A stretch of DNA of 64,000 nt from Neobacillus sp. YX16 (GTDB taxonomy: Bacteria > Bacillota > Bacilli > Bacillales > Cytobacillaceae), in contig NZ_CP126115.1 in NCBI RefSeq assembly GCF_030123505.1, positions 5,842,001 through 5,906,000 on the forward strand, in the 5' to 3' direction. The notes beneath the pieces are model-generated. The model did not search any database. It was given only the letters and a program-made list of their open reading frames with translations, and was not told where the DNA came from. Positions 15,774 to 25,987 of the stretch are shown one piece after another; position 1 is the stretch's first letter; each line of letters begins with the position of its first letter. The position numbers and the translations under genes are program-made.

Positions 15774-17387
15774 CTAGATTACTTTATCCGTCTTGCTTTG
15801 ATTCTTTATTTTTTCTCTGAAATGAGATGGAGTTACCCCATAGTATTTTTTAAATACCTGACCAAAGTATTTTCCATCATAAAACCCTACCTTGGCCGCA
15901 ACCTCAATAACAGATAACTGCATGTCAATTTCTAGAAACTCTTTTGCCTTTTTTACACGCTTTATGGAAAGATATTCACTAAAGTTTATGCCTGTCTCCT
16001 TCTTAAAAAGTCTGCTCAAATGGCTATTGCTAATCTTGAATAGTTCTGACACATGTTGAAGGGTAATACCAGGGTCATAGTAATGTGTATTTAAATAACC
16101 TTTAACTTGATCTAATAGCCCGTTTCTCGACTCGTCTCTTTTTCGTATAACATCATCACAAATCATTTCCACTGTCTCAAACATTGTATGAATGTACTCA
16201 TCGAATGTTCTAAGTCCTGGGAAAGTAGTGATTGTTTGTGTCACTTGTTCTTTCATCTTCCTATCGGGCACATTTCTTAGGATTTCTAATAAAAAATCCA
16301 GACAAGTATTTAATGCCAAACTTTTATCTTTATAGACTTTTATAGTAGAAATTAATTCGCTTAAAAGATTTTTAGACTTTATGCTATCCCCAACATATAC
16401 AGCTTCAAATAATTCTGGATTGAATAAGATAACACCCCTGCTTAAACTTGTTTTATCCTTGATGGAATGGTTTTCTACACGATTAATTCCCCAAAACAAG
16501 TTATTTTCCAAAACTCTGCTTGCAGTTATATATGAATCATGTAAACTCTCAATCCCCCGAAAAGGTTTTCCGATACCCACATTAACTCTTTTCTTTAAAT
16601 ACTTTCTTATGTTTTCTTCACAAATATCAGAAACCTCAATCACCTGTTTCTGTGCTTGAGACATTTCAATGTTGGAATCAAATTTCACAATCACAACAAA
16701 TTTCGTTTCAAAATTTACGATTGTAGTATCGATTTGGTCGTTTCTATATGTTTCTTTTAAGATATTATTTACTGCAAATTGATAAAAAGGAGGAAGGTGA
16801 GAGTCAGAGTTAACTTTTGAGTCATAGAATTCAAAAGCTACAGTTAATCCTGAAGATAAATTAATACCAAGATCCAACAATTTCCTTTTACTGTTTTCAA
16901 TATCTTTATTACCGTTTACAAGTACATTTAGAAAAATAGAAGATTCCACTAGACCAACCTTATCTTCCTTTTTATCCTTATTTCTTTTCATTTCTAAATG
17001 TGCCGATGAGATAGTATCTAATTGATCGGTTGCCTTTCGAATACAGGACTTTAAATCATCTAATTCTATGGGTTTTAGCAGGTAGTCAAAAACGCGGTGA
17101 CGTACTGCCTCCTGTGCATAATTAAATTCACTAAAACCACTTAATAAAATCGTTATGATTTTGGGATACTTCTTATTTATATATTCAGCTAGTTCCAAAC
17201 CGTTCATTCCTGGCATTTTTATATCTGATATAACAATGTCTGGCTGCAATCGATCAATTATCTCTTTTCCTTCAATTCCATTTGACCCTACTGCACATAT
17301 TTCACAATTTAACTCATCCCACTCAACTTTCTCTTTAAGTCCTCTTCTTACAATTGCTTCATCATCAACAATTACTAATCTGTACAT
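15774..17387 (-). CDS. AraC-type response regulator (YesN-like)
   Basis: About 537 residues. The receiver domain (1-120) shows the acidic pair VDDE, the phosphorylation site in VISDIKMPGMNG and the lysine in YLLKPIE. A long middle region follows, and the C-terminal 100 residues are an AraC double helix-turn-helix (QHVSELFKISNSHLSRLFKK; VAAKVGFYDGKYFGQVFKKY). The start at 17387 fits the domain and GGCGGG. It follows the kinase gene by 16 bases, so the two are cotranscribed. The likely target is the adjacent sugar ABC operon. Confidence 0.92.
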   Translation of the reverse strand: MYRLVIVDDEAIVRRGLKEKVEWDELNCEICAVGSNGIEGKEIIDRLQPDIVISDIKMPGMNGLELAEYINKKYPKIITILLSGFSEFNYAQEAVRHRVFDYLLKPIELDDLKSCIRKATDQLDTISSAHLEMKRNKDKKEDKVGLVESSIFLNVLVNGNKDIENSKRKLLDLGINLSSGLTVAFEFYDSKVNSDSHLPPFYQFAVNNILKETYRNDQIDTTIVNFETKFVVIVKFDSNIEMSQAQKQVIEVSDICEENIRKYLKKRVNVGIGKPFRGIESLHDSYITASRVLENNLFWGINRVENHSIKDKTSLSRGVILFNPELFEAVYVGDSIKSKNLLSELISTIKVYKDKSLALNTCLDFLLEILRNVPDRKMKEQVTQTITTFPGLRTFDEYIHTMFETVEMICDDVIRKRDESRNGLLDQVKGYLNTHYYDPGITLQHVSELFKISNSHLSRLFKKETGINFSEYLSIKRVKKAKEFLEIDMQLSVIEVAAKVGFYDGKYFGQVFKKYYGVTPSHFREKIKNQSKTDKVI

Positions 17388-17403
17388 CCAAACACCCGCC
17401 ACT

Positions 17404-19215
17404 TTATTCTGATTTTGAAAGTACTGAAACCTCAGTTTCCTGAAGAATAGGAATTGTAATTTCTACAATGGTCCCAATGTTTAATGAACTCTGAATGGAT
17501 AAACCATATTTATCTCCATATAAAGATTGGATTCTCCTATGGACGTTCTTAAGGCCATTTCCAGTTCCTTTTTTATTGTGAGGGGTTGCATCAGCAGATG
17601 CTTCAAGCAATGTTTTTAATTCTTCTTCATTTATTCCTACTCCATCATCAATCAGTCTTATCTTTAGGTCCTGATTAAAGGCAGTTGCGCTGATGGTCAA
17701 GCTGCCTTTACCGACTTTATTTTCTAATCCATGTACAAAAGAGTTTTCTACTAAAGGTTGTAAAACAAACCGAGGAATAAATAGATCTTCAATAAAATCA
17801 TTTATATGTATCGAAACATCAATATCTTGAAATCTATTTTTTTGAATATATAAGTAAGCATTAATATATTCTAGTTCATTCTTTATTGGAATCATTTCCT
17901 TGCCTTCCATTAAGCTAGCTTTTAAAAGCTGCGCTAATGAAATAGCTACCTTTTCAACTTTTTCAGATTCTTTATAAACCGATAGCCAGCGAATAGTGTC
18001 TAGAGTATTATAAAGAAAATGTGGATTTATTTGAGCCTTTAATGCCTTATACTCTGATTCCTTTTGGGCTAATTCCCTTTGAAAAACTTCGGAAATCAAG
18101 TAGTTTATTTTCTCCATCATTCTGTTAAAACTACGCCCCAGCCGCCCAAACTCATCATTGCTATATATATCAACACTGTATTGGAAATTTTCAGTTTCTA
18201 CTTGGTCCATTACCTCTTTTAAATCGTATAATGGAGCAATGATTCTGTTTGTGCTAATCCAAGTAATAATAATACCTAACAAGATAGCAAACAGACCGAT
18301 TACAATAATCCACCAGCCTATTAGTACCGAACCCTTGGCTATCTCCTTAACAGGAACCAGCGAAACTACCCTCCAATCGCCAAACTCCGAAATATTAGTA
18401 GTAAAGAGCATATCTCCAAAAGGTTCTACCTTTAATAGGATTGGTTGTCCGTCCAGATGTTTTTTCGCCTTACTAAACAATTCTTCACTATTAATACTGG
18501 AATCCATGTTACTACTTACAAGATTATTTCCATTTTCATCAAAAACATAGGTATATCTATATTCCTCTGACTGTAAACGTTGTTTTAAGTAGTCCTTTTT
18601 TAGGGATATTGTAATATAACCTATTAGCTTTAAAGAATCTCGTTGTCGAATTGCTTTATCAATATAAATTTTTCCATCGTTCATTCTCCAGTTAATTCTT
18701 CCAACTGTATCATATCGGTGTTTCTTTAGTCGTAATTCATCCACTCCGACCCCATAAATATTATGTGTATTCTGAAAATTTAACCTGCTAATAACATTAT
18801 CTCCGTCGAATAAATATAACGATTCTAAAACCTCTGAAGAATAAGTTGTTTTTGATAAAAGCACCTTATTTATTTGATCAATAGAATCCTGGTTGTTTTG
18901 AGACTGTCCTAGTATAGATTGAATTTCTGAATCCTGTGAAATACTCTCAACTAAACTATTTATACTAGAGACAGTCTCATCCAAGTTTTCAATAATGAAT
19001 TGAACCTTCATTGCGTCATTCGCTTTAGCGTCATTAATTTGAAGGGAAGTAGATATTTCAAACGTTACAGCATTTATTATCAGAACTACAACGAATAATG
19101 TTCCAACCATTATGAAGATCATCTTTCGCTTAATACTAGAAGTAAGAAAGGTAGATATCTCCTTTAGGATCTGAATAAAAAACTTCCATCCTCTTACATG
19201 TATTTTTTTAATCAT
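17404..19215 (-). CDS. Sensor histidine kinase (YesM/LytS-type)
   Basis: 603 residues: a transmembrane segment near 35-52, an extracellular sensor region of about 240 residues, a second membrane segment near 292-315, a HAMP linker, the His_kinase domain with the phospho-acceptor histidine in QINPHFLYNTLDTIRW, and an ATPase domain (LQPLVENSFVHGL, DDGVGI, GTGNGLKNVHRRI). Partner of the downstream regulator. GAGGAGG lies about 15 bases before the ATG; a four-codon ORF (ATG CAC CAT GAT TAA) overlaps the start and may tune translation. Confidence 0.92.
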   Translation of the reverse strand: MIKKIHVRGWKFFIQILKEISTFLTSSIKRKMIFIMVGTLFVVVLIINAVTFEISTSLQINDAKANDAMKVQFIIENLDETVSSINSLVESISQDSEIQSILGQSQNNQDSIDQINKVLLSKTTYSSEVLESLYLFDGDNVISRLNFQNTHNIYGVGVDELRLKKHRYDTVGRINWRMNDGKIYIDKAIRQRDSLKLIGYITISLKKDYLKQRLQSEEYRYTYVFDENGNNLVSSNMDSSINSEELFSKAKKHLDGQPILLKVEPFGDMLFTTNISEFGDWRVVSLVPVKEIAKGSVLIGWWIIVIGLFAILLGIIITWISTNRIIAPLYDLKEVMDQVETENFQYSVDIYSNDEFGRLGRSFNRMMEKINYLISEVFQRELAQKESEYKALKAQINPHFLYNTLDTIRWLSVYKESEKVEKVAISLAQLLKASLMEGKEMIPIKNELEYINAYLYIQKNRFQDIDVSIHINDFIEDLFIPRFVLQPLVENSFVHGLENKVGKGSLTISATAFNQDLKIRLIDDGVGINEEELKTLLEASADATPHNKKGTGNGLKNVHRRIQSLYGDKYGLSIQSSLNIGTIVEITIPILQETEVSVLSKSE

Positions 19216-19503
19216 GGTGCATAGTCTACCTCCTCACGCCCCCCATAGGGTCAAAATCCTACATTTGGTTCCGGATTAAGCCTGGCACAAACTTGCAAAA
19301 AAGTCATATAGAGTAATATGATATTATATTTTATAAGGATATTTTACTTAAAAATGACTTATTTGTCAGTTAGTTATTTCAGTAAGGGTGAGAAGGAAAC
19401 TTTTTAAAAATTAGTACCTTTATTATATAAATGAAGGTTTGACGAGACTAAAACATCTTTAGCACATAAACTTGGAATTACTTTCCAACCTAAAAGTCAT
19501 TAT

Positions 19504-20439
19504 TTAAGAGGTTTCGTGAACATTCTTTGGTTTGACCATTCTAGAAATCGCCAAAGCTGCTACAATAATAATCAAACCACGTACGATTGGCTGTATATAG
19601 GCTGAAATATCTAATAGACTCATAATATTCATAACAACAGTCAAAATCATTAACCCTATGAAGGTCCCGCCGATACTGCCTCTGCCTCCCATTAGATTGG
19701 TCCCTCCAACAATAACCACTGCAATGGCCATTAATTCAAAACCATAACCAGATCTTGGCTCTCCCATACCTATTTTTGCTGTTATAAGGGCACCAGCAAG
19801 TCCAGCAAGTATCCCACTGATTATATATACAGCAATCTTAACTCGTTCTACTTTTATCCCAAAGAGTCGGGATGTTTCTTCTCCTCCTCCTATTGCAAGA
19901 ACGTGCCTGCCGAACGGTGTATGATTTAGAAGCACAAACCCAATGATAAATGCCAGAAGCACATATATAACGGGTAGTGGAACCCCAAGATACTCGTTTG
20001 CTAACTGTTTAAAGTTGTCTGAAACTCCTTTAAGAATGGGACCGCCATTTGTATACCAGAGTGTTAGTGCCCGAATAATGGCCATCATTGCCAGCGTTGC
20101 CATAAATGGTTCAACTTTTGCCTTAGTGATAACCAGTCCGTTTATTAAACCAATCATAGCACCAATTATGACTACAATAAGGAGGACATTTGCTACTCCT
20201 AAATGCTGAATATTGGCGCTTACCACAGCAGCTAGAGCAACAATTGATCCTACCGAAAGATCAATGCCTCCTGTAAAAATCACAAATGCCATTCCAATGG
20301 ATATTAATGCAATTTCAGCACTAAATTGGATCATATTACTCATGTTTTTTATTGTTAAAAAATGCTCTGAAAGCAGTGTACCTAAAATAATTAATATAAT
20401 AAGAGTTATCAATGGAATTTTATTATTAAATTTATTCAT
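19504..20439 (-). CDS. Ribose-type ABC permease
   Basis: About 311 residues with eight to ten hydrophobic segments and the RbsC/BPD_transp_2 signature: FTGGIDLSVGSI, GLINGLVITKAKVEPFMATL and VVIVGGTNLMGGRGSIGGT. Membrane half of a CUT2 (ribose/xylose/AI-2 type) importer. ATG 20439 follows GAGGTG by six bases. It is the last gene of the transporter operon and abuts the end of the ATPase gene. The 19216-19503 gap before the kinase gene is AT-rich with no gene seen. Confidence 0.9.
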   Translation of the reverse strand: MNKFNNKIPLITLIILIILGTLLSEHFLTIKNMSNMIQFSAEIALISIGMAFVIFTGGIDLSVGSIVALAAVVSANIQHLGVANVLLIVVIIGAMIGLINGLVITKAKVEPFMATLAMMAIIRALTLWYTNGGPILKGVSDNFKQLANEYLGVPLPVIYVLLAFIIGFVLLNHTPFGRHVLAIGGGEETSRLFGIKVERVKIAVYIISGILAGLAGALITAKIGMGEPRSGYGFELMAIAVVIVGGTNLMGGRGSIGGTFIGLMILTVVMNIMSLLDISAYIQPIVRGLIIIVAALAISRMVKPKNVHETS

Positions 20440-20444
20440 AGTCA

Positions 20445-21929
20445 TCACCTCGGGAATGCGTGTTCCATTATTTTTTCTTCTGTTGCTTCACTTCTATTTA
20501 ATTCAGCGGTAATCTTACCTTCTGAAAATACTAATATCCTATCACACATTCCTAATAACTCAGGTAACTCAGAAGAAACCATTATTATGGCCAAATCTTT
20601 TTCTAATAGTTTATTAATTTCCTGGTAGATCTCCATTTTGGCTCCTACGTCCACTCCACGAGTAGGTTCTTCCAATATTAATATTTTGTATTGCTCCATC
20701 AGCCAACGACCAATCAATACTTTTTGCTGATTTCCACCACTTAAATTACGTATTTGCTTTTTCGGATCATTGGGCCGTACTGTTAAATGTTTCATTAACT
20801 CATTGACTTGCGCTTTTTCTACCTTTTCATTTAAAAAGCTAAATTTACTCAACTTAGGAAGTGAAATAATGGACATGTTGTTTCTAACACTTAAATTTAA
20901 AAATAATCCTTGTGTCTTTCTATCTTCTGGTACAAATGAAATACCTTCTGAAATACATTGGCGGGGATTTCTAGGATAGAAAGCTTCGCCATCAAGAATC
21001 ATTTCCCCCGAATAACCTTTTACAAGACCAAAAAGCACCTTGGTTAATACGTCCCCACCAGATCCTGCGAGACCCGCAAGTCCAAGTATCTCTCTTTTTC
21101 TTAGTTGAAAACTTACATTTTTCAATGCCCCAGGAACAGACAAGTCATTAACCTGTAAGACTATGTCACCAGGAGTTTCCTGGTTGACTGGGTAATATTC
21201 ATCTAACTGTCTGCCAATCATTAAATTCACAAGACTTGTTTCATCCGTTTCTTCGATTGCTAATGTTTGTACCAGATTGCCATCCCTAAGGACAGTGACC
21301 CTGTCGGCCATATTAAATACTTCCCTCAAACGGTGGGATATATATATAATTGTTACATTTCTCTTTCTGAGTTGGTCTATCATATTAAAAAGGATTTTTA
21401 ATTCATCCTCATTTAAATTGGCAGAAGGTTCATCCATGATTAATAGCTCTGCATTTATTGAAACCGAACGTGCTATTTCTACCATTTTCCTTTGGGATAC
21501 GGACAATTCCTCCATTTTTTTGTAAGGGTCAATTTGAATATTCAAACCTTTTAGAAGGTCACTAGCTTCCTTATATAGATTTCGCCATTGAATAATAGAA
21601 AGTTTTTTATGCTCCCTGCCCAGAAATATATTCTCAGCTACTGTTAAAGCAGGAATTTCTTGAATCTCTTGGAATAAAGTACTTACCCCTTCTTTTTGTG
21701 CCATATAAGGAGAAATGAATTTAACATTTTTACCGTTAAATTTCATTAGACCCTCAGTAGGTAAGTGTACTCCGGATAACATTTTAATAAGTGTGGATTT
21801 ACCTGCCCCATTTTCACCTACAAGCGCATGAAATTCCCCTTTAACAATTTCCAGGTTAATATCTTTCACAGCATAAGTAGGACCAAACTTTTTTGAAATA
21901 CCCTTTAGTTCAAGTATTACGTTGTCCAT
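20445..21929 (-). CDS. Sugar ABC ATPase, double NBD (RbsA/MglA type)
   Basis: 494 residues with two fused nucleotide-binding domains, as in CUT2 importers. The N-terminal domain has Walker A GENGAGKST, a signature LSVSQRKMVEIARS and Walker B LLIMDEPSANL. The C-terminal domain has the usual degenerate Walker A (GLAGSGGD), signature LSGGNQQKVLIGRW and Walker B ILILEEPTRGVDVGA. Powers the two flanking permeases from the cytoplasmic side. Confidence 0.93.
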   Translation of the reverse strand: MDNVILELKGISKKFGPTYAVKDINLEIVKGEFHALVGENGAGKSTLIKMLSGVHLPTEGLMKFNGKNVKFISPYMAQKEGVSTLFQEIQEIPALTVAENIFLGREHKKLSIIQWRNLYKEASDLLKGLNIQIDPYKKMEELSVSQRKMVEIARSVSINAELLIMDEPSANLNEDELKILFNMIDQLRKRNVTIIYISHRLREVFNMADRVTVLRDGNLVQTLAIEETDETSLVNLMIGRQLDEYYPVNQETPGDIVLQVNDLSVPGALKNVSFQLRKREILGLAGLAGSGGDVLTKVLFGLVKGYSGEMILDGEAFYPRNPRQCISEGISFVPEDRKTQGLFLNLSVRNNMSIISLPKLSKFSFLNEKVEKAQVNELMKHLTVRPNDPKKQIRNLSGGNQQKVLIGRWLMEQYKILILEEPTRGVDVGAKMEIYQEINKLLEKDLAIIMVSSELPELLGMCDRILVFSEGKITAELNRSEATEEKIMEHAFPR

Positions 21930-21965
21930 AGTTTTACCTCTTTTTCGTGGTTTTTAAGAAATTTC

Positions 21966-22937
21966 TCATCGCTTATAGGCAGAGAAAATAACTGCAATCA
22001 TAATGATGATTCCCAAAACAAATTGTTGAATATAACTATTCATATTTAGAAAAACAAGAAGATTAAATAACAATCCAGCTAATAATGCTCCCAAGAAAGT
22101 ACCGCCGATTGATCCTTTTCCTCCAGCTAAGCTCGCACCTCCAACTACGACAGCTGCGATTGCATTTAGCTCCATCCCAGTGGTGCCGCCTGGCTGATAG
22201 GCACCTGTCCGAGAGGCTATCAGTAATCCAGCAAGTGCAGCAAATATTCCCGATAATACGTAGACCCACAACTGAATTTTATTTACACTTATTCCAGAGT
22301 TGAATGCAGATAAACGATTCGATCCAACTGAATAGATTTGACGACCAAATATACTCTTTTTAAGGATAAAATATCCAATAATATATATTATGACCATAAT
22401 AATTACAGGAATGGGGACAGGTCCAACATATCCTGCACCAATAGCGAGAAATCCATCACTAACACCACCACTAAGCCCTTTTCCTTGCGTTGCAACAAGA
22501 CTACACCCTTCGATTATGACCATTGTCCCTAAAGTTACAATAAATGGTTGTAACTTTCCAAATGTAATTAATGCTCCATTTAGTAAGCCTAAAAGTGCAC
22601 CGAAAATTAGTCCTATTAATAATACAGCCCAAACTGGAAGTTGATTCTGCAATAAAAAGATAGAAGTTAAACTGACTGCCTGCATAATCGAACCAACGGA
22701 TAAATCTATTCCCCCGATAAGAATGACTAAAAGCATTCCCACGGATACGATTGCTGTATACGAGACTTGTCTTAATAGATTGAACAGATTATAGGAGGAG
22801 AAAAATTCCGGCGAAAAAATGGGAGAAATAGCTAAAACGACCAGGATTACAAGGAGCAAAAATATCTCTTCCTGAAAAACGAAGTTGTTCTTCATACCAA
22901 CTTTTACTTTATTTTTTAAATTTACCTTAATTTCCAT
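21966..22937 (-). CDS. Ribose-type ABC permease, second
   Basis: About 323 residues, same family as the gene at 19504, with LIGGIDLSVGSIMQ, GLLNGALITFGKLQPF and VVVGGASLAGGKGSIGGT. The two permeases are clearly different sequences, so a heterodimeric channel is likely. ATG 22937 follows AAGGAG by six bases; the TTG five codons upstream overlaps that site and is less likely. Confidence 0.9.
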   Translation of the reverse strand: MEIKVNLKNKVKVGMKNNFVFQEEIFLLLVILVVLAISPIFSPEFFSSYNLFNLLRQVSYTAIVSVGMLLVILIGGIDLSVGSIMQAVSLTSIFLLQNQLPVWAVLLIGLIFGALLGLLNGALITFGKLQPFIVTLGTMVIIEGCSLVATQGKGLSGGVSDGFLAIGAGYVGPVPIPVIIMVIIYIIGYFILKKSIFGRQIYSVGSNRLSAFNSGISVNKIQLWVYVLSGIFAALAGLLIASRTGAYQPGGTTGMELNAIAAVVVGGASLAGGKGSIGGTFLGALLAGLLFNLLVFLNMNSYIQQFVLGIIIMIAVIFSAYKR

Positions 22938-22984
22938 AAGTTTCTCCTTCAATTTCTCAAATTTAAAACGGCCTTTATTATATA

Positions 22985-23064
22985 AAACAAAAGAGCTTTG
23001 TATCTGTGGAAGAATAGAGTCTTATCGATTTTCTAGTTCTTTCACAACACAATACAAAGCTCTC
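22985..23064 (-). terminator. Hairpin between peptidase and permease genes
   Basis: On the minus strand AGAGCTTTGTAT pairs with ATACAAAGCTCT across a loop of about 48 bases and is followed by TTTGTTTTAT. A partial terminator here would make the binding protein and peptidase more abundant than the membrane parts, a common feature of ABC operons. Confidence 0.6.
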
Positions 23065-23119
23065 ACATTTCTTTAGAGTACTAGGAAGATCAAAAGGCTA
23101 TTAACCTATGACTCTATTA

Positions 23120-24292
23120 TTAATCTTGATACCAGAAACAACGATGAGGGAAGTTTGTTAGAGATTCTGCTCCATCCTTACGGATAACAACCGTATCTTC
23201 CACACGTGTTCCGCCAACACCTGGCTGGAGCAGAGTAATTTCAAATGCAATGGTTTGGTTCTCTACAAGCACATCCTCACTACCAGGTCCAATTACAGGA
23301 ATCTCTTCCTCTGGATCCATACCAGTGGAATGGGCACATCCGCGTCCTTCTCCTGAGGCATGGTCATAACCTGCTGCTTTTAATACTTCATTCGCAGCAA
23401 TATCTGCTTCTGCACCAGTCATTCCAGGTCTTAACTTAGACATACCTTCCCTCCATGCCTCAAGGCAGACCTCAAGCATCCTTTCTTTTTCCTTAGAAAC
23501 ATTTCCATATGCAACTCCACGAGCCATATCGGATGAATACCCATTGAAACGGCAACCAATATCGATTAATACAGTGTCACCCTTTTGAATCTTGCGGTCC
23601 CTAGGACGAGCTAAGAAGTAATCTGAGGAGTTCGGACCTGATTGAACCATAATATCAAACGAAACCGTATCTGCCCCATTTGCAAACATTGCTGCATAAG
23701 CCTGGCGAGCTACTTCTCTTTCAGTTAAGTTTTCAGTTTTCAGTAAATCATGAATTGTTTCGATTCCAATATCAGCTAATCTTCCTGCCACTTTCATATT
23801 ACGGATTTCGTTTTCACTCTTAATAGATTTTAGATATTCAATAATATTAGTTTTTTCAAGATGTGTACCAACATTTAGACTGTCTTGAATTTGTTCATAG
23901 AATTCAAGTGCTAAATATTTTGATCCACTCATTCCAATTTTGCTATTAGGGTGTTTTCTCTGAAAATCTTTTAGTACGTTTGGCAATTCTTGACGGATTC
24001 CTCTTACATCAGAGAACCAGGTTTCATCCTTAGCATAAGAAACCAAGCTTCCTTCAGCCATTAGGATTGGCTCTCCCTCAAGCGGCAGGAAAACCATTGC
24101 AGGGTAAGGGAATACTCCATCAAATGCCCTGTAATTTGCCAGCCAGCGAACATTACTCATTCTGGCTGCATCTGACCAAACAAGAAGACCTTCATAGCCT
24201 TGTCTAGCCATCATCTCTCTAGCTTTCTTCACTCGCTCCTGATACTCAATAACTGGAATATCCTGCAATACATCTTCGTAATTGAATTTCAT
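23120..24292 (-). CDS. M24-family metallopeptidase (Xaa-Pro peptidase/creatinase fold)
   Basis: 390 residues. The N-terminal creatinase-like domain (1-160) is followed by a pita-bread catalytic domain. All five metal ligands of M24 enzymes are visible: the aspartates in LIDIGCRFNGYSSDMARG, the histidine in GCAHSTGM, and the glutamates in IAFEITLLQPG and TRVEDTVVI. It lies between the binding-protein and permease genes of a sugar-type transporter, so it may process the imported compound. M24 members include prolidases, creatinase and ectoine hydrolase; the exact substrate is open. Confidence 0.88.
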   Translation of the reverse strand: MKFNYEDVLQDIPVIEYQERVKKAREMMARQGYEGLLVWSDAARMSNVRWLANYRAFDGVFPYPAMVFLPLEGEPILMAEGSLVSYAKDETWFSDVRGIRQELPNVLKDFQRKHPNSKIGMSGSKYLALEFYEQIQDSLNVGTHLEKTNIIEYLKSIKSENEIRNMKVAGRLADIGIETIHDLLKTENLTEREVARQAYAAMFANGADTVSFDIMVQSGPNSSDYFLARPRDRKIQKGDTVLIDIGCRFNGYSSDMARGVAYGNVSKEKERMLEVCLEAWREGMSKLRPGMTGAEADIAANEVLKAAGYDHASGEGRGCAHSTGMDPEEEIPVIGPGSEDVLVENQTIAFEITLLQPGVGGTRVEDTVVIRKDGAESLTNFPHRCFWYQD

Positions 24293-24329
24293 ATTAGTTC
24301 CTCCAATAATTTATTTATATTTTTTAAAA

Positions 24330-25349
24330 TTAAAAAACGGATTCAGGGTCATAGAAATCAGCAATATTGCTATCATCAATTAGAGGTGCTTCCAACTCTA
24401 CACTCTTAGGTACTTCTTTACCGCGTACAGCATCAATAGCAAGTTTTACAGCAGTTTCCATATCCCATTCATTTTTTACGGACATAACATATTGGTCAGT
24501 ATTCTTAATCATTTCTAAAGCTTCTTTTTGAGCATCCATTCCAATGATTTTCACTTCATCTGAACGACCAGCTTTTTTAATAGCCTCTATTGCACCAAAG
24601 GCCATTTCATCATTTTGTGCAAATACCACATCTATTTTATCGTTAGCTTGAAGGATATTGGTCATAACCTCCATCGATGGAAGTCGCAGCCATTCACCAG
24701 ACTGTTGGGCGACAACCTTAATATTTGAATATTTTTCGATTTCTGGCATGAAGCCTTCACTTCGAAGTATAGAGTTGGTAGATTCAGTAACTCCATCAAG
24801 AATGACTAGATTACCTTCTTCCCCCATCAATTTAGCAATATACTCAGCCGCTTTTTTGCCCATTGTTACCTCATCTGTTGCAACATAACTAACATAGGGA
24901 ATTTCCGGATCATCCGGGACCCCAGAAGCACCGATTATTAATGGAATCTCTGCTTGTGCTATTTGTTTATATGCTGGATAAATTGCTTTTCCTGATAAAC
25001 TGCTAACAATAATCGCATCGACATTACGAGCAATTAAACTTTCAATATTTGAAATTTCCTTATTTACATCGCCTTGTCCGTCAGTCACAATCAATTCTAC
25101 ACCCAATTCTTTTGCTGCTTTTTTAGCACTTTCTACGTTTGCAATTCTAAATGGGTGGTCCATTACAGATTGAGAAAAACCAATAACAATGTCACCCTCT
25201 TTTTTAGTTTTGTAGCTATATGAGGATCCGTCTCCAGAATTTTTAGTGGTTTCTTTATTATTTCCATTTGATGATTGTGTTCCGCATCCTACAAGGACCA
25301 ATGAAATACATAAAATGAAAGTAAGTATTGCTGCTGCATGTCTTTTCAT
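24330..25349 (-). CDS. Sugar-binding lipoprotein of the ABC importer
   Basis: 339 residues with a lipoprotein signal peptide and lipobox LVLVGC (cysteine 22), a serine/asparagine-rich linker and a periplasmic-binding fold of the RbsB type (Peripla_BP_4): VIGFSQSVMDHPFRI, RNVDAIIVSSLSG, VTMGKKAAEYIA, DVVFAQNDEMAFGA and KIIGMDAQKEAL. It is the first gene of the importer operon, with AGGGGG before the ATG. The substrate is a sugar or a related polar molecule; the family alone does not tell which. Confidence 0.92.
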   Translation of the reverse strand: MKRHAAAILTFILCISLVLVGCGTQSSNGNNKETTKNSGDGSSYSYKTKKEGDIVIGFSQSVMDHPFRIANVESAKKAAKELGVELIVTDGQGDVNKEISNIESLIARNVDAIIVSSLSGKAIYPAYKQIAQAEIPLIIGASGVPDDPEIPYVSYVATDEVTMGKKAAEYIAKLMGEEGNLVILDGVTESTNSILRSEGFMPEIEKYSNIKVVAQQSGEWLRLPSMEVMTNILQANDKIDVVFAQNDEMAFGAIEAIKKAGRSDEVKIIGMDAQKEALEMIKNTDQYVMSVKNEWDMETAVKLAIDAVRGKEVPKSVELEAPLIDDSNIADFYDPESVF

Positions 25350-25559
25350 TTTATACCCCCTAATTTTTTATTTAACAGCTAAAAATAAAATGTATCCGTT
25401 TGCAAACTGTTATTTAGTCTACGCCTCCTAAGAATTCACAAAAACATTTTTCCTGCCCTATTGCTCCTTTCTGTCGTTTTACCTGCTACAATTAAATTAT
25501 AGTATTAACTAAAATGAGAGAGAGGATGAAAAATTTGATTATGAGGTTAAAAATGATGC

Positions 25560-25850
25560 TCTCCGATTAGATGAAGTGGCAAGAAATCCTTATCTCCGAA
25601 AAAAGGTCTAACCCTAGGAGACAAGACGTTCGTGAACACATCCATAAAGAAATTATAAATCCATGTGCGATTGCGATACAAAAATCCCCCGTTTTCCCAT
25701 TCCTCACAATCCATCAAATGAATCCGATGCCCTTTCCCATGATCAAATTTGAAATCCTCCAGGAAGAGGGAAAGAGCTTCTCCAATACGCTATCCAGTCT
25801 CAAATAGTAGTTGAATCAAGAACATGTCCCTAATATTTCTCATTTCGTTT
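25560..25850 (-). pseudogene. Tyrosine recombinase (integrase) remnant
   Basis: Minus-strand reading of about 25740-25850 gives NIRDMFLIQLLFETG, a stop codon, then RIGEALSLFLEDFKFDHGKG. This is the first catalytic arginine block of phage-type integrases, with a tryptophan or cysteine codon turned into TAG. Below 25700 the frame becomes unreadable. It lies just upstream of the transporter operon and marks the edge of the second accessory region. Nothing else in 25350-25560 but the operon's presumed promoter is visible. Confidence 0.7.
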
Positions 25851-25868
25851 CTTAATGCGAATTCCACT

Positions 25869-25916
25869 TCCTAACACACAAAAAAATGGCCCACCTCCTT
25901 GAACGGAGATGAGCCT
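25869..25916 (-). terminator. Terminator of the DUF4365-like gene
   Basis: On the minus strand GGCTCATCTCC pairs with GGAGGTGGGCC and is followed by ATTTTTTTG. A homologous element lies at 27279-27318, so the gene between is framed by two copies of the same terminator-like sequence. Confidence 0.75.
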
Positions 25917-25987
25917 GATTCATTATCTATCTTCTAATGGGATAGCAGCTAACCACAGCCTATATTTGTTCTCTTTATGCCTTCGAA

